A DNA stretch of 42,726 nt from Magnaporthiopsis rhizophila (taxonomy: Eukaryota; Ascomycota; Sordariomycetes; Magnaporthales; Magnaporthaceae). The DNA lies in NCBI GenBank assembly GCA_003049465.1, contig PYSS01000196.1, positions 1 through 42,726 on the forward strand, written 5' to 3'. Shown piece after piece: positions 31,790 to 42,214 of this stretch. The first letter of the stretch is position 1; the number at the start of each line of letters is the position of its first letter. The notes beneath the pieces are model-generated. The model saw nothing but the letters and a program-made list of their open reading frames with translations. It searched no databases and was not told the origin of the DNA. Made by a program: the position numbers and the translations under genes.

Positions 31790-33552
31790 ATGCACTACTT
31801 CAAGCTCGCCAAAGTAGCCCGGTTCCTCCTGCTCTTGGGCCTCTGGGTGAACCTCACCTCTGCCCTCGGATGGGGCAGCCGCCAGCAGGCCTCTGCTAAG
31901 CAAGTGTCCAGTAAGTCATGATGCCCTGTCTACTCGTCCGCCCGGGTATCTACCTCCCTGCCTGTCTCAAGGCGGCCCGCTGACCTCGCGTAGAAGATGC
32001 CTTGGCTGCGCCATCCGTCGGCGATCCGTGGCTCGACCCGGCCGAGAATGGCGTCAATCTCCCGGGTTTCTACGCTGCCGCCTTGCGAGAGCTTCAAGAG
32101 CTCGAGTCCGAGCCTCTCTGCCACCGGATAGCCGCTCGCCTGCTTGTCACCAACTGCGAGTTGCTTGACGGCAAAGACGATGCCACTGTTCTCACGGACA
32201 GCGGTCGGCAGATTCGAGACTTCGTCGAGGCCTATGCCGCAAGCCTGGCATTGTGCGACCTGGAGCGAGGCGGCTTCAAGATCCCCACCGCCTGCTCGCT
32301 CTTCCAAGAGCCGGTACTGTCTAGGATCACGATCCGAAAAGACGCTGGCTTGCACGTCTCTTCATCGCAGATCCAGGCGTGCATCTCGAGTCTACGCTCT
32401 CCCGACTCGGCCTGGGGAACCTACATCAGCTACCGCCACAAAGCCCTCCAGTTCTGCGAGGCCGCCAGGGCAGACCAAGAGAAAAGTGAGCAGAGTCGAA
32501 ACCACGAAAACACATTTGTGAAAATCCAGTTTCACTGACACATCCGCCAGCCCGAAACATACTTGTCTTCCAGAAGCTCATCAAGGTGACTGAGCAGCTG
32601 GTGCGCGGCGTCGAGGTCGAGCTGCGAAAGCGCATGGCTGAGCTGGATCGGAGGACCCGCAAGGCTGCTATGGCTATCGATCAGCTCAACCCCAGCCTCG
32701 ATAGTCTGCTCGAAGGCCTGCGCGACATGCGGGTGAACCAAGAGGGCCTCAAGTATGATCTACAAGGCGCGAATGAGGTCATTCGCAACAGCCTGGAAGA
32801 CGCGACCAACCTCCAGCAGCTCTTGAAAGTCATCATCGATGCCGCCATCGAGCAGAACTCTCAGTTCGCTGCAGCGCGCGAGCAGTCCATCGCCAGTGTC
32901 GCACGCGTCGACAGCGCGACCGAGAAGGCGGCCGACCAGGTCGATCTGCTCGTGTCCGTCATGACCACGGCGGCAGCGACAACCTTCTCACTGCACCAAC
33001 AGCTTGTGAGTCCTCGCCCCCGGTCGCCTTGATGGCGAGATACTGACACAACCAAATAGGAAGTTTCACGCCTTCAGGCTTATCAGCTCGCAGAGAGGCA
33101 AGACGCTATCGAAACAGTAAGACAAAGCTCCATCCCAATCTCCGGCCTCTGTATCTTGCGCCCATGCTGACCATCTCCAGGGCATGGTTCGGCTCGCGAA
33201 CCTGACAGAAGATCTCGCACTCAAGTACGAGAAGCACACGTATAGCATCCAATCCGTGCACAACCTCACACAGAACCTTGTTGGCGCACTGACTGACGCA
33301 AACACGCTGGCTTCGAACGCCAAAAACGCACTCTTTTCCTGGACTAGCAACTGGCTCCCTTTCGTCTTCTGCCCCGTCGTCTTCGTCCTCGCGGGATCCT
33401 ACGGCCTCCCTCCCTCCATCGTCCGGAACCTCTGGCTGGCCGCTCTTAGCGAGGGCGTCGCCCTGACGGTCTCTTCCTGGGACACGTGGGTTAACTACTG
33501 CCTGTCCTTTGCATGGGCGGCAAGCCCTTTCCAGAACGGCACACTCGCTTGA
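31790..33552 (+). CDS. KAR5: Nuclear fusion (karyogamy) protein Kar5/Tht1
   Basis: Five exons, 31790-31910, 31994-32485, 32551-33005, 33060-33116 and 33181-33552, give 498 residues. All introns are short GT...AG and every junction keeps frame. Kar5/Tht1 proteins sit in the nuclear envelope and ER and are needed for nuclear fusion during mating. The signal peptide is at 1-26 (LLLLGLWVNLTSA). The lumenal Cys-containing domain has TNCELLDGKDDATVLTDSGR, FVEAYAASLALCDLE and SAWGTYISYRHKALQFCEAA, the typical Tht1-family blocks (PF04163). A coiled-coil region at about 210-380 follows, then two hydrophobic spans near the C-terminus (NWLPFVFCPVVFVLAGS and LWLAALSEGVALTV). Length and layout are normal, so a sexual-cycle gene appears intact here. 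Confidence 0.92.
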
Positions 33553-33812
33553 ACACCGGCCCGATCCTCCAGTCCTTGATGCAACACGCTTCAGTTTTTT
33601 GCTAGCTCTTTTTGCGAGTTCGCATGCATCTATCGCCATATGGCTGGTATCAGTATACCACGGCGGGAGGAGGTTCTTTGGGATTTCTTTTTTCTTATTT
33701 GAACATTTCTTATCATCTTGCTCCATTTTTGGCACCTTTTGACTGCAAAGTCTGGGAAATACTGGGGATCGGGAAATTACGGGAACGATATCTTTTTTGG
33801 GCCGTCCGACTC

Positions 33813-33955
33813 GGTGGACGTGGATATTTCGGGAATGGGTGGTACCAGAGAACGGACGTAGTTCAAGCTTTCTCCAAGAATCTTTTGGTGGACGTGGATG
33901 CTTCAAGAAGGGCACCAAAAGACAGACACGGTTGGCTTTCTCCGACAATTTTTTG
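33813..33955 (+). repeat. Imperfect direct repeat of about 74 bases
   Basis: GGTGGACGTGGAT occurs at 33813-33825 and 33887-33899. Each copy is followed, after a variable middle, by a GGTACCA/GGCACCA block, a GAC(G/A)-rich block and CTTTCTCC(A/G)A(G/C)AAT followed by T. Coding potential is absent. It may be a fragment of a larger repeat family. Confidence 0.6.
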
Positions 33956-34654
33956 CTAGGCACCAGGCCTAAATAATAAATACAAAACGCAGACGTGGGC
34001 TTTCCAAAGCCACGCACAGTCGTCAAAATCTTTCGTTCCATATCATGGCGGCAAGGGGAGCGACATCGATAATCAAGGTCACCGGAATGCGCCTGCATTC
34101 CAGTGGATGCAACTACCCGCTCTATATCTCTGGTAGGATCCCAATGTCACGGTCGGGTTGGACCGATGCCTGGCCGCGCGGCCTGATGACTGACAGCCCG
34201 ATCATATTTTTTTTTTTTTTTTTTTTTTGGGCGTTTCGGCGGTTGCCCTCCTGTCAGAATAAACAAGCTTTTGGTCTACCCGCCCGTTGTTTCTCCAGTT
34301 CTTTTTTCCCAGAGTCCACATCAAGGGCACTAGCCGCCTGCGCGACGTCACCGAGACGCCTTGTGTTGCGGGGACAAGGGCCCCTCAGAATGCAACGGTT
34401 TCCTGCAGGGTCCTTCCCCATCGGGAGTTTCGAAGAGGACATGGGAAGGAACTGGTTGGCTGTTCCCGCATGTGCCATCCGCGGACAGCCGAGAACCGGG
34501 GGCCAATTGTTTCCCCATGCAGGCCGCACTGCGTCAATGCCATGCCACCATCCCCCTTTGAGCCGCGGGGTGCGCATTACCCATCGTGGTGGAACTGAAA
34601 CGGGCGGGCTTTCGTGCTCGGGCAGGCAAGCGGACGTCCCCTATGCCTATCACA

Positions 34655-34660
34655 TATAAA
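34655..34660 (+). promoter_or_regulatory. TATA box of the small secreted protein gene
   Basis: TATAAA within CACATATAAATC, about 130 bases before the ATG at 34789. It is followed by a strongly pyrimidine-rich leader ending CTCAAAAC-ATG, a good fungal core promoter and start context. Confidence 0.55.
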
Positions 34661-34788
34661 TCAGCAAGGCTTGCCTCCCGCTGGGCGTGTAGATCCTCTG
34701 AGTCTTGGCTTCATTAGTCCCAGCCGTCTGTTTTCTTCTGTTCTGTTCGGTTTCCTCTGTCTCTCTGTTTCCTTTTCCTACTCAAAAC

Positions 34789-35169
34789 ATGCTGGTCATG
34801 AACATCCCCCACCTCCTCCTCGCGCTAGTCGCGGTGGCCGCCGCTGCACCCGTACCGGCACCCTTCCCCGTGCCCGTTCCCCTGGCGGGCAGCTCGTTCA
34901 ACAACATCGCGGCGCTGGAAGCCCGGTTCCCCAAGCTCGCCAGCGAAGGGGCAGCGGCGCACAACCTATCCGGACGCGGCGGTTTCCTCGGCAGCAGCAT
35001 GCTGGCATCCAAGAGAGAAGCAGCCCCGGAGCCTCCCGCACAAGCCAACAACATGCGGCGGTCGCCCGAGGAGAAGCTCGAGATCGCCAGGCGCGGATAC
35101 GCGGTCAGCCTGATGCTGAAGCGAACGCCTATGCCGCCGTCGAGGAATACACGGAGGTGGTCCGAGTAG
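34789..35169 (+). CDS. Small secreted Cys-free protein with dibasic processing sites
   Basis: A single exon of 126 residues from ATG 34789, chosen over the earlier in-frame non-ATG start because of the TATA box and start context. A second ATG four codons on (MNIPHLLLAL) would also keep the signal peptide. Residues 1-20 are a strong signal peptide, followed by a Pro/Val-rich PVPAPFPVPVP segment. There is no Cys. Dibasic sites follow: KR-EA (about residue 77), RR-S, RR-G, KR-T and RR-W. The KR-EA pair is the sequence cut by Kex2 and then trimmed by Ste13-type dipeptidyl peptidase, as in fungal secreted peptide precursors. The segments between sites do not repeat, unlike alpha-pheromone precursors. 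It may be a Kex2-processed peptide or a plain secreted protein; function unknown. Confidence 0.6.
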   Translation: MLVMNIPHLLLALVAVAAAAPVPAPFPVPVPLAGSSFNNIAALEARFPKLASEGAAAHNLSGRGGFLGSSMLASKREAAPEPPAQANNMRRSPEEKLEIARRGYAVSLMLKRTPMPPSRNTRRWSE

Positions 35170-35686
35170 AAGGAGATTTGAGGGGGATTGGCGAGATGGG
35201 CTTGTTCGAGTGTTGGGGTTGCTCTGCTCTTCTTACATTCTTGCCCGTGTATCATCTTCAACAACACCTTGGAATTCTACGGCACCATAAATGGGATTGA
35301 TCACACAACGCCACCATCTGGCTGGCATTTGCACTGGTGATTTATGAATATCTTTGCAGGCTTTCGGAACAGGGGATACTGTGTTTGGGCTATGTAGGAC
35401 CCACGGATCTTAGCATCTCAGTTGCTCTTGCCGAGACTGCGAGTCAAAATTTCCTTTCTTCTGGACCATGAACAGCACTGACCATTTCTCACACCTAAAA
35501 AAAAAAAAATCCCGCCATCTTGCGTCTCTCCTGGCTTCCATCGCCCGAATCGTCCCCTGTCTCTTTGAAAGCCCGCTGACCCGTCTCGTTCTGCAGGAGC
35601 AGTAGGGACTCGGCTCATCATGCCGCCGCGCACCGCGACAGCGTTCCTGCCAGGGCGAAATCACTGATGGGTCGGTCCAGCTCAGG
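35170..35686. other. Intergenic
   Basis: About 520 bases, no gene recognised. A short run of 13 A lies near 35498. Confidence 0.45.
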
Positions 35687-38200
35687 ATGCTAAGGACCCA
35701 GCCGTCGAGAGAGCCTGTCCAAAAGTCTGCACAAGAGCATGTGGCCTCTGCCCAGGCCTCAGGCGGCACATCGATAGACTCAAAGCGAAAGCCGCCAAAA
35801 AAGCCCGTACGCGACGAGGACGCCCCTGCCGGCACGTCCGCCGTGGGAGGCGCGCCGGTTGGTGTCTCCAAGGCAAAGCAGAAGCCGCGAGTAAAGGCGC
35901 AGCCGCAAGCCAGCAGCGTCACAAAGCCTCCAGACGATGCCGAGGACCGCGCCGCACGGGACCAGGAGGCCGTCCTCAACGCCCGGATCGAGACGACCTT
36001 TTCGCGCTCCGGAAGAACAGTGGTGCAGAATCTTCCGCTGCAGACGCCCGGCGGCCCCACGGCCGAGTTCGCCGAGCACCGGTGGCGGCGTCTCGAGGAC
36101 CCTGGCGCAGGCGGCTTCGGCATCGTGTACCCGCAGACCTGCAAGTCCAAGTTCTCGCAGCGGCTCTTCCGGGCCGTCAAGCAGCTGAGCAAGCCGCGGG
36201 GCCAAAACGTGCTCGACGTCAAGGACTTTGCGCGGGAGCTGAGTGCGGCCACAAGTCTCTCCAAGCCAGAGGTGGGTTCCCGGGCTTGATTCTTCCCCCT
36301 TTGCCTCGCTACGAGAAGACTCGAGGACCCCAACTTCTTCGGCTCTACCACGACAAGACGCATCTCGTAGAGGAGCCTTGTTACACGCCTAGCCGCGTCT
36401 CGGCGACACTGGCTCTCCCAAAGCCGACGTCAAAGATAGAATGCTACGACCTGCGACACCTCTGTCGGTCCTGTCGAACGCTGACCCCCTCGACTGTAGT
36501 AAGAATACTACTTTGTAAAGTTGCTCGGCTGGTACGAGGATGACGCTTCCCTCTACACCGCCATGGAGTATCTGCCCCTGTGCGACTCGGAGACGCACTT
36601 GATGTACGAGCCAAAGCTCTGCGAGGGCGAGGAGAAGGCAGTCGTCCGCCACATTCTGGCGGCGCTAAACTTCATGCACGAGAAGGCTCTGGCTCACCGA
36701 GGCCTGAAGCCAGCAGTAAGTGCCACACCAGGAACATATGACAATATGTGCATATACATCTGCTGACTGGTTCGTCTGCATACGTTTGCAGAACTTCCTC
36801 ATCAAGCAGAGACGACCGGAGGATTGGTGGATCAAGATCGGCTACTTCGGCATTAGCAGACGTTTCCAGGAGAGCACCAGTCTCAGCGCGACCGTCTGTG
36901 GAACTCTAGACCTTATGGCTCCAGAGCTACATAAGCTCGTCGTCCCCCGCGGTCTGTCGGATCTGGAAAGGCTCGGCGCGCCGACATATGGGCAGCCGGC
37001 GAGACGGCGCTCCGCATCCTCACAAAGAAGTCCTCGTTGGGAGGTGACCTGCGCCGGCTGGTCGAGTACGTTGAGGGCCGCACCGAGTTCCCGAGAGAGC
37101 ACCTGCTGGCCAACAGCGTCAGCTCCGTGGCGACCCGGTTCATCGAGACCCTCATGGTGCCCGAGCCGTCCGCCCGGCCGACGGTACAGGTTGCCGCGGC
37201 CCATCCCTGGCTCCAGCGGTCCAACGCGCTTGCAGACCTATCGCTCAGCTCGACCGCGATCCTCAACTGCTCCGGGCCGACGACAGCACCCGCAGCCACG
37301 CCGAGCGCTTTCTTCTCCCCAGACGGCGAGATTATCGTCTTGGTGGCCAAGACGATACTGCACCTATGGGACGCCAAGAAGGGCAGGCACATCATGAAGC
37401 ACAAGGACGCCAAGGCCGACTTCGCGGCAGGCGCTTTTGACCCGGCCGGCGACAGCTTCACCGTAGCCGAGACTGACAGTCACGTCATCACCACGTTTGT
37501 TCTCTACCGCAACGACCGCTCCAAGATCGTTCGCCTCGAGATATCCGGCCTGCGGTGCATTTGCCCCAACGGGTAGGGGGAGACGCTGCTGTCAACCGCG
37601 TCTCCTCTTGTCGTCTACTCGCCCGACGGACAGCGTCTCGCTTTATCGGACCGCCGGGGCATCTTCATCTGGGACACCCTGCCCTGCCGGACGGAGCAGC
37701 GGCGTCGCCGCCCGTGAACGCCATCTGGCCGGGCTCCGAGACCAAAACAGTAGCCATGTGCTTCTCCCCCAACGGGTGACGGCTCGTGGCGGCCGGCAAA
37801 ACCGCCGTGTGCATCTGGGGCCTCAAGCGCCACACGGGAACATTACTACAACGCATCCCGTCCTCGGCGGCGGCACGCTCAACGTCACCGTCGCCCGCCC
37901 GGCGCGTCAGCAACTGCGCATCGCCACGGTCGTGCTGGGCGCCAAGCGCGAAGGCGGCCGTAAGGACGTCTACATCAGCGTCTGGGACGAGCGCGCTGGC
38001 TGCTGGCTGCGCCGCTATATATAGCAGGTGCCCTGGAAGGGCAAGAACCGGCCCATCCACTCGTCCATGGCCTTTAGCCCGGACGGCGCGCGCCTCGCTA
38101 CCCTGCTCAACGGCTCCGTGACCGTGTGGTCGGTTGAGACGGCCAAGCGGCGGGGTTGGTGCCAGGCTATCGATGGCAAGGTTGATGGTGGTGATGGCGT
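35687..38200 (+). pseudogene. Broken protein kinase-WD40 gene
   Basis: Exon 1 (35687-36271) encodes a basic Pro/Ala-rich lead and a kinase start: GAGGFGIVYP loop and RAVKQL (Lys of the VAIK motif). After an intron ending near 36505, YYFVKLLGWYED, MEYLPLCD and HILAALNFMHEKALAHRGLKP follow. A second intron (36716-36791, GTAAGT...CAG) leads to NFLIKQ, DWWIKIGYFGIS and GTLDLMAPEL. HRD is HRG and DFG is YFG, so both catalytic Asp residues are lost. The frame shifts at about 36975, then ADIWAAGETALRIL continues. From about 37300 WD40-like units occur (FFSPDG--LHLWD, VYSPDGQRLAL--FIWD, FSPNG--VCIW, AFSPDGARLAT--VTVW) with stops TAG 37574, TGA 37777, TAG 38022 and further frameshifts. Fungal kinase-WD40 fusions exist; this copy is almost certainly dead. 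Confidence 0.75.
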
Positions 38201-40717
38201 GATGGAGGATACGATCTTTGCGATAGTTGTGTTTCCCATGCAGGGAGAGTCGGACGTGCTTGCCGTCCCGGCGGCGGGCAAGGCAGGATGGCGATACTGT
38301 TTAGGCTGGAGGGGAGGCGGCGGCTCGGGGAGGATGAGGGCTCGGTTGGGACTGCTGAGGATGGTTAGCCGTGGCGCCGTCTGGCCTCGCCTTGCAAGAA
38401 GCATGCAGGGCTGTGTGAGCTGTACAAACGGGTTACTCACGGGCTATACTGCAAGCATACAGCGAACAGGAGGGGGTCGACAGGACAAGTTCAGGTATTG
38501 GGAACTGCGATCTCATCTGGGCGTCGTGCTGGGCGTATGGGGCTTGGTATGCTAACAGCCACTTGAGACGGATGGACGGTGGTTCTGGGTCATGAGGCTC
38601 TGTGATTGAAGAGCAATAAACGTATTCTGACTGTACTTCTATCATTTTCAAACCTGGCTCATTGCATCTCTTGATGGCCACAAGCGCAGCCTTATGATGA
38701 TTTCTCCTTCCAGGCCCGATTGTGGCCTATCGTTGCCAATGACGGCATCAGCTCAGCTCTTATGCAATGGGTACGGCTAGGAGGCAGAGCCACACTGGTG
38801 TCGTCACCGAATAGACGCAGCGCTACTTGCTGTGACGAGATACTGGTTTGGTCCTCTCGCATGGATGGCAACACGAGACTCGTTAGCTCGACGGTGTTCT
38901 ATGAGCTGTCTATATCCTACTCGCTCGACAAACGGCCTGCCCTACCGCAGCAGGAGAATGACGCAGCCCTGGAGGTTCTAGGTTCTGCCACCTGCTCGTC
39001 GATGCGGACGCGACGGCGTAGTGGGCCGCTTTGTCCAGCCTCACAAGGACGGTGTGTGGCATGACTTGCCGCAGCCACCCGATGTCGGGGACGCCAGAAG
39101 TCTCTGGAAGCGTTGCTCCACATACCCGTGCAGCTACGGGCCGGACGAACTCGCCACCGCTGGCTATGACGATCATTCTCGTGCGTGTTGGCGGATGCCC
39201 CAATGGAGCATGCTGATCATCACGTAGCTGCTGCCTACTGTCCAAGCACCTGAAAGTCATGGCGCGGAGGGGATGGTCGGTGGATATACCAAAGCCGTTG
39301 CGGAGAGTACCCTGCGTCGACGGCCTGCACACTTGTGGCCTTGTGGGCCGTAATCCTGGGGCGCCGGACGCATTTGTGTGTTCGTCCCGTGGGTGGCTGC
39401 CGATTCTGTGTAGCCTCCGTGGCGACAGTGAATGCGGACTTGCCAGCAGTCAGACAGCAGACGTCAGAATCAGACCGGAGAGCAGCACCATTAGGGCATG
39501 ACATAGGAGCTCAGACTCGCTGTTGACGAGATGGAGACTGAGCAGCGCGTCTCGCTTCTTCGGCACGCATCCTGAGAATTCAGGATCCAGGGCCACGGTC
39601 TCTCTAATCCGCAATCACCAGGTGCTCGACTCTATGCTCCGGGGTAAGATCCTCGGAATCGTTGGTCAAAGGTCTGAAGGGCTAAGGTCGGTCCGCCAGG
39701 GCGACCCGGACGCCGCCGTAGAGCCCTTGGCCTACGGGGCGCTCGACGTACCAGCCGAGGCCCCGGTGGCCTGCCGTGTCGAACAGAGATGTTGAACCGC
39801 CTTCAGACAGGCACTGTTGGTGAGATTCTATCTGGGCATACCGCTGGGTCGGGGTGTAAGCACCTGTTCAAGGCCGGCAGCGGGCAGCCTCATCTTCTAT
39901 TGACCCCTGCGGTAACATTGTGGACGATCGGCAGCAATGCTCCATCCTGAAATGCTCATATTTCACGCGCGTCGATGCTCACGCCTTATTTCGATGCCCA
40001 ACATAGATGGTTTCTAAGCCCTGAAGCCAGCCAGCGGCACGGTCAAGGATACGGGTAGTTCTGGTAGACTTGTCAAGTAAGGTCATCCGAGGAGCTCTCC
40101 CGCGCGTCCGTCAACCACAGGGTGAAGACGTCTCGGGCGCGGAACACGGTCGTTCTACTCGCCGAAAGACGGCCTAAAGAAACCGTCCACGAGGCTTTTA
40201 TATGCACTTCTGGGATTCCAACGTCGAGTCACCGATTCAGACCTGGACGGTGGCGTTGCTGATTCGTTCATTTATCGAATCTTCTGAAAGCACGATGAAT
40301 GAGGCTCGGCGCCTATCAGACGACAGCTCCAGCTTCCTCGGCATCGTCCAGGGAGCATGGCGAACAAGGTAACCACGCCATGCATATTCCCCGCACTGCC
40401 TCTCCGGGGAGTGACCGCATTTCCAGGTTAACGCTCCGGGGTAGCATTCGATGAGGATCCCGGTGCGGAGAAGAGTCCAGTCGGAGAAATGAATGCGGGG
40501 GTCCAAGGTCTCGGGGTAAAGAAGCCCGTGTCATTGCTACATATATGCGCCGGTGGAGCGGCGCGCTGTCCTGAGGCTAAACAGAGCTTTCTCGGCGTCA
40601 AATTGGCATAAGAAGGGCGGGCGCCCTGGCGTCGTATGGTAGCGTCGGCGGGGCGAACCGACGGTATCACGACATCGCGATCAGGCACTCTACGGAAAAC
40701 GAGCGAGACCGCTGACA
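38201..40717. other. Long region without a recognisable gene
   Basis: About 2.5 kb. Many short ORFs on both strands, none with a family resemblance, splice-supported structure or signal peptide. The best protein-like piece is on the minus strand at about 40506-40240 (89 residues with several Cys and Trp), but it has no supported upstream or downstream exons. The last 200 bases are the probable promoter of the GH43 gene. Confidence 0.45.
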
Positions 40718-42214
40718 ATGGCACCCCTGCATCGGCTACTCTCGCTGCTCGCCCTCTCCGGGCTGGCACGCAGCAGATACATCGTGCCGGGCGCTCGGTG
40801 GCGCGACACGGACGGCAACCTGGTCAACGCGCACGCGGGCGGCATCACGCTCGAGGAAGGCACGGGCAAGTTCTGGTGGTTCGGCGAGTACAAGGTGCAA
40901 GGGCAAGAGGAGGGCGGCGGCGTGGCCGTGTACAGTTCCGACGACCTGGCGACGTGGACACACCACGGGCTCGCCCTGGCCCCCGTGCGCGGCCACCCGT
41001 ACATCTCCAACGAGCACATCATCCAGCGGCCCAAGGTCGTCTACTCTAAGGCCACGGGCAGCTACCACATGTGGTGGCACGCCGACAACTCGACCTACGG
41101 TTGGCTGCTGCAAGGATTCGCCACCTCGCCCAACATCTCGGGGCCTTACACGTTCGTCGACGCCATGAAGCCGCTGGGGAACTGGTCGCAGGACTTTGGC
41201 TTGTTTACCGACTACAAGGACGGCCGGTCTTACTCGCTCTACTCCAACGGCGACCGCGTCGAGGCGCGCGACAACTACATCACGAGCTTCAACGAAGACG
41301 TCAGTGGCCTTGATGAGGTCGTCCACCGCTTCCACAAGCACGACCTCGAGGCGCCCACCATCGTGCAGACGGACAGGTCCTACTACATCCTCATGTCCCA
41401 CAAGACGGGCTATCGCCCCAACGACGTGGTCGCCATGCGCGCCGACTCCCTCTCGGGCCCTTGGTCGCAGCCCTTCAACATCGCGCCGCCATACACGCGC
41501 ACCTTTAACTCGCAGTCGGGCTTCAACCTGCGCATCGTCGGGACCGAGGCGACGACGCATCTGTACATCGGCGACCAGTGGGACAACAACTCGCTGTGGG
41601 AGAGCCGGTACATCTGGCTGCCGCTGCTCATCGACGATGACAAGAAAACCATCGAGGCCGTCTGGCACGACGTGTACGACCTCGACGTCAAGACGGGCCG
41701 CTGGGCGCCCGTGGAGCCGATCGCGACCTACTACGCCAAGGAGGCGGCCACGACGGGCGGCGCCTTCAAGCAGGAGGCCAACTTTGCCAGCGGCGGCTTC
41801 ATCGTCACGGGCATCCACGGCAACGACAGCAAAGTCACGTTCAGCGGGCTGCAGGGGACGGGGCGGCCGCAGTGGGTGTCGTTCTACTACCAGAACACGG
41901 ACGACATGGGGTTCGGCAACCAGCCGGGCGGGACGCCGGACCGCGTGGGCGGGAAGTGGCAGCTGCGGCGCATCGCGAGCGTCGTGGTCAACGGGGACGA
42001 GGAGAAGGTCGAGACGCTGTACCAGCGGGACACCAACAAGGGCATCATCCTCTCGGCGCCGCTGCTGCTGACTCTGGCCGAGGGTGGCAACAACACCATT
42101 TCTATCGGGGGACTGTTCAACGGGTTCGACTACAAGGGCGCCGATATTGACAGGATTGTTGTCTATCCGCCCGAGGAGCAACAGCCGGGCTCTCTAAATA
42201 GGAAGAGCACATAA
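40718..42214 (+). CDS. Secreted exo-beta-1,3-galactanase-like GH43 (subfamily 24) with C-terminal CBM35-like domain
   Basis: A single exon of 498 residues. The signal peptide at 1-19 is followed by the five-blade propeller of GH43, here most like subfamily 24 (galactan 1,3-beta-galactosidase, which trims the backbone of plant arabinogalactan proteins). Supporting segments are HAGGITLEE, FWWFGEYK, RPKVVY (104-109), HADNSTYGW, DLEAPTIV (E211 in the general-acid position), SGPWS, and FNSQSGFN, where Q266 takes the place of the usual GH43 Asp base, a feature of this subfamily. The C-terminal 150 residues (EANFASGG...VTFSGLQG...WVSFYYQN...GADIDRIVVYPP) look like a CBM35 galactose-binding module. 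About ten N-glycosylation sites fit secretion. Position 103 is Gln in QRPKV, where I recall Glu in known members. The enzyme would act on plant cell-wall material. Confidence 0.9.
   Translation: MAPLHRLLSLLALSGLARSRYIVPGARWRDTDGNLVNAHAGGITLEEGTGKFWWFGEYKVQGQEEGGGVAVYSSDDLATWTHHGLALAPVRGHPYISNEHIIQRPKVVYSKATGSYHMWWHADNSTYGWLLQGFATSPNISGPYTFVDAMKPLGNWSQDFGLFTDYKDGRSYSLYSNGDRVEARDNYITSFNEDVSGLDEVVHRFHKHDLEAPTIVQTDRSYYILMSHKTGYRPNDVVAMRADSLSGPWSQPFNIAPPYTRTFNSQSGFNLRIVGTEATTHLYIGDQWDNNSLWESRYIWLPLLIDDDKKTIEAVWHDVYDLDVKTGRWAPVEPIATYYAKEAATTGGAFKQEANFASGGFIVTGIHGNDSKVTFSGLQGTGRPQWVSFYYQNTDDMGFGNQPGGTPDRVGGKWQLRRIASVVVNGDEEKVETLYQRDTNKGIILSAPLLLTLAEGGNNTISIGGLFNGFDYKGADIDRIVVYPPEEQQPGSLNRKST

Larger units (their letters stand above)
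33553..34788. other. Intergenic with repeats and a poly-T run
   Basis: About 1.2 kb without a gene. It contains an imperfect direct repeat (33813-33955) and a 22-nt T run at 34207-34228. The last 150 bases are the promoter and leader of the small secreted protein. ORFs up to 204 codons start at non-ATG codons or lack coding character. Confidence 0.5.

Noticed and set aside
40237..40506. 89-codon minus-strand ORF with several Cys and Trp
   Set aside because: Looks protein-like over a short stretch but has no supported neighbouring exons, and no family is recognised.
40736..42181. 481-codon open frame on the minus strand
   Set aside because: Antisense shadow of the GH43 gene; Arg/Val/Asp-rich with no domain, while the plus strand has a full family match and signal peptide.
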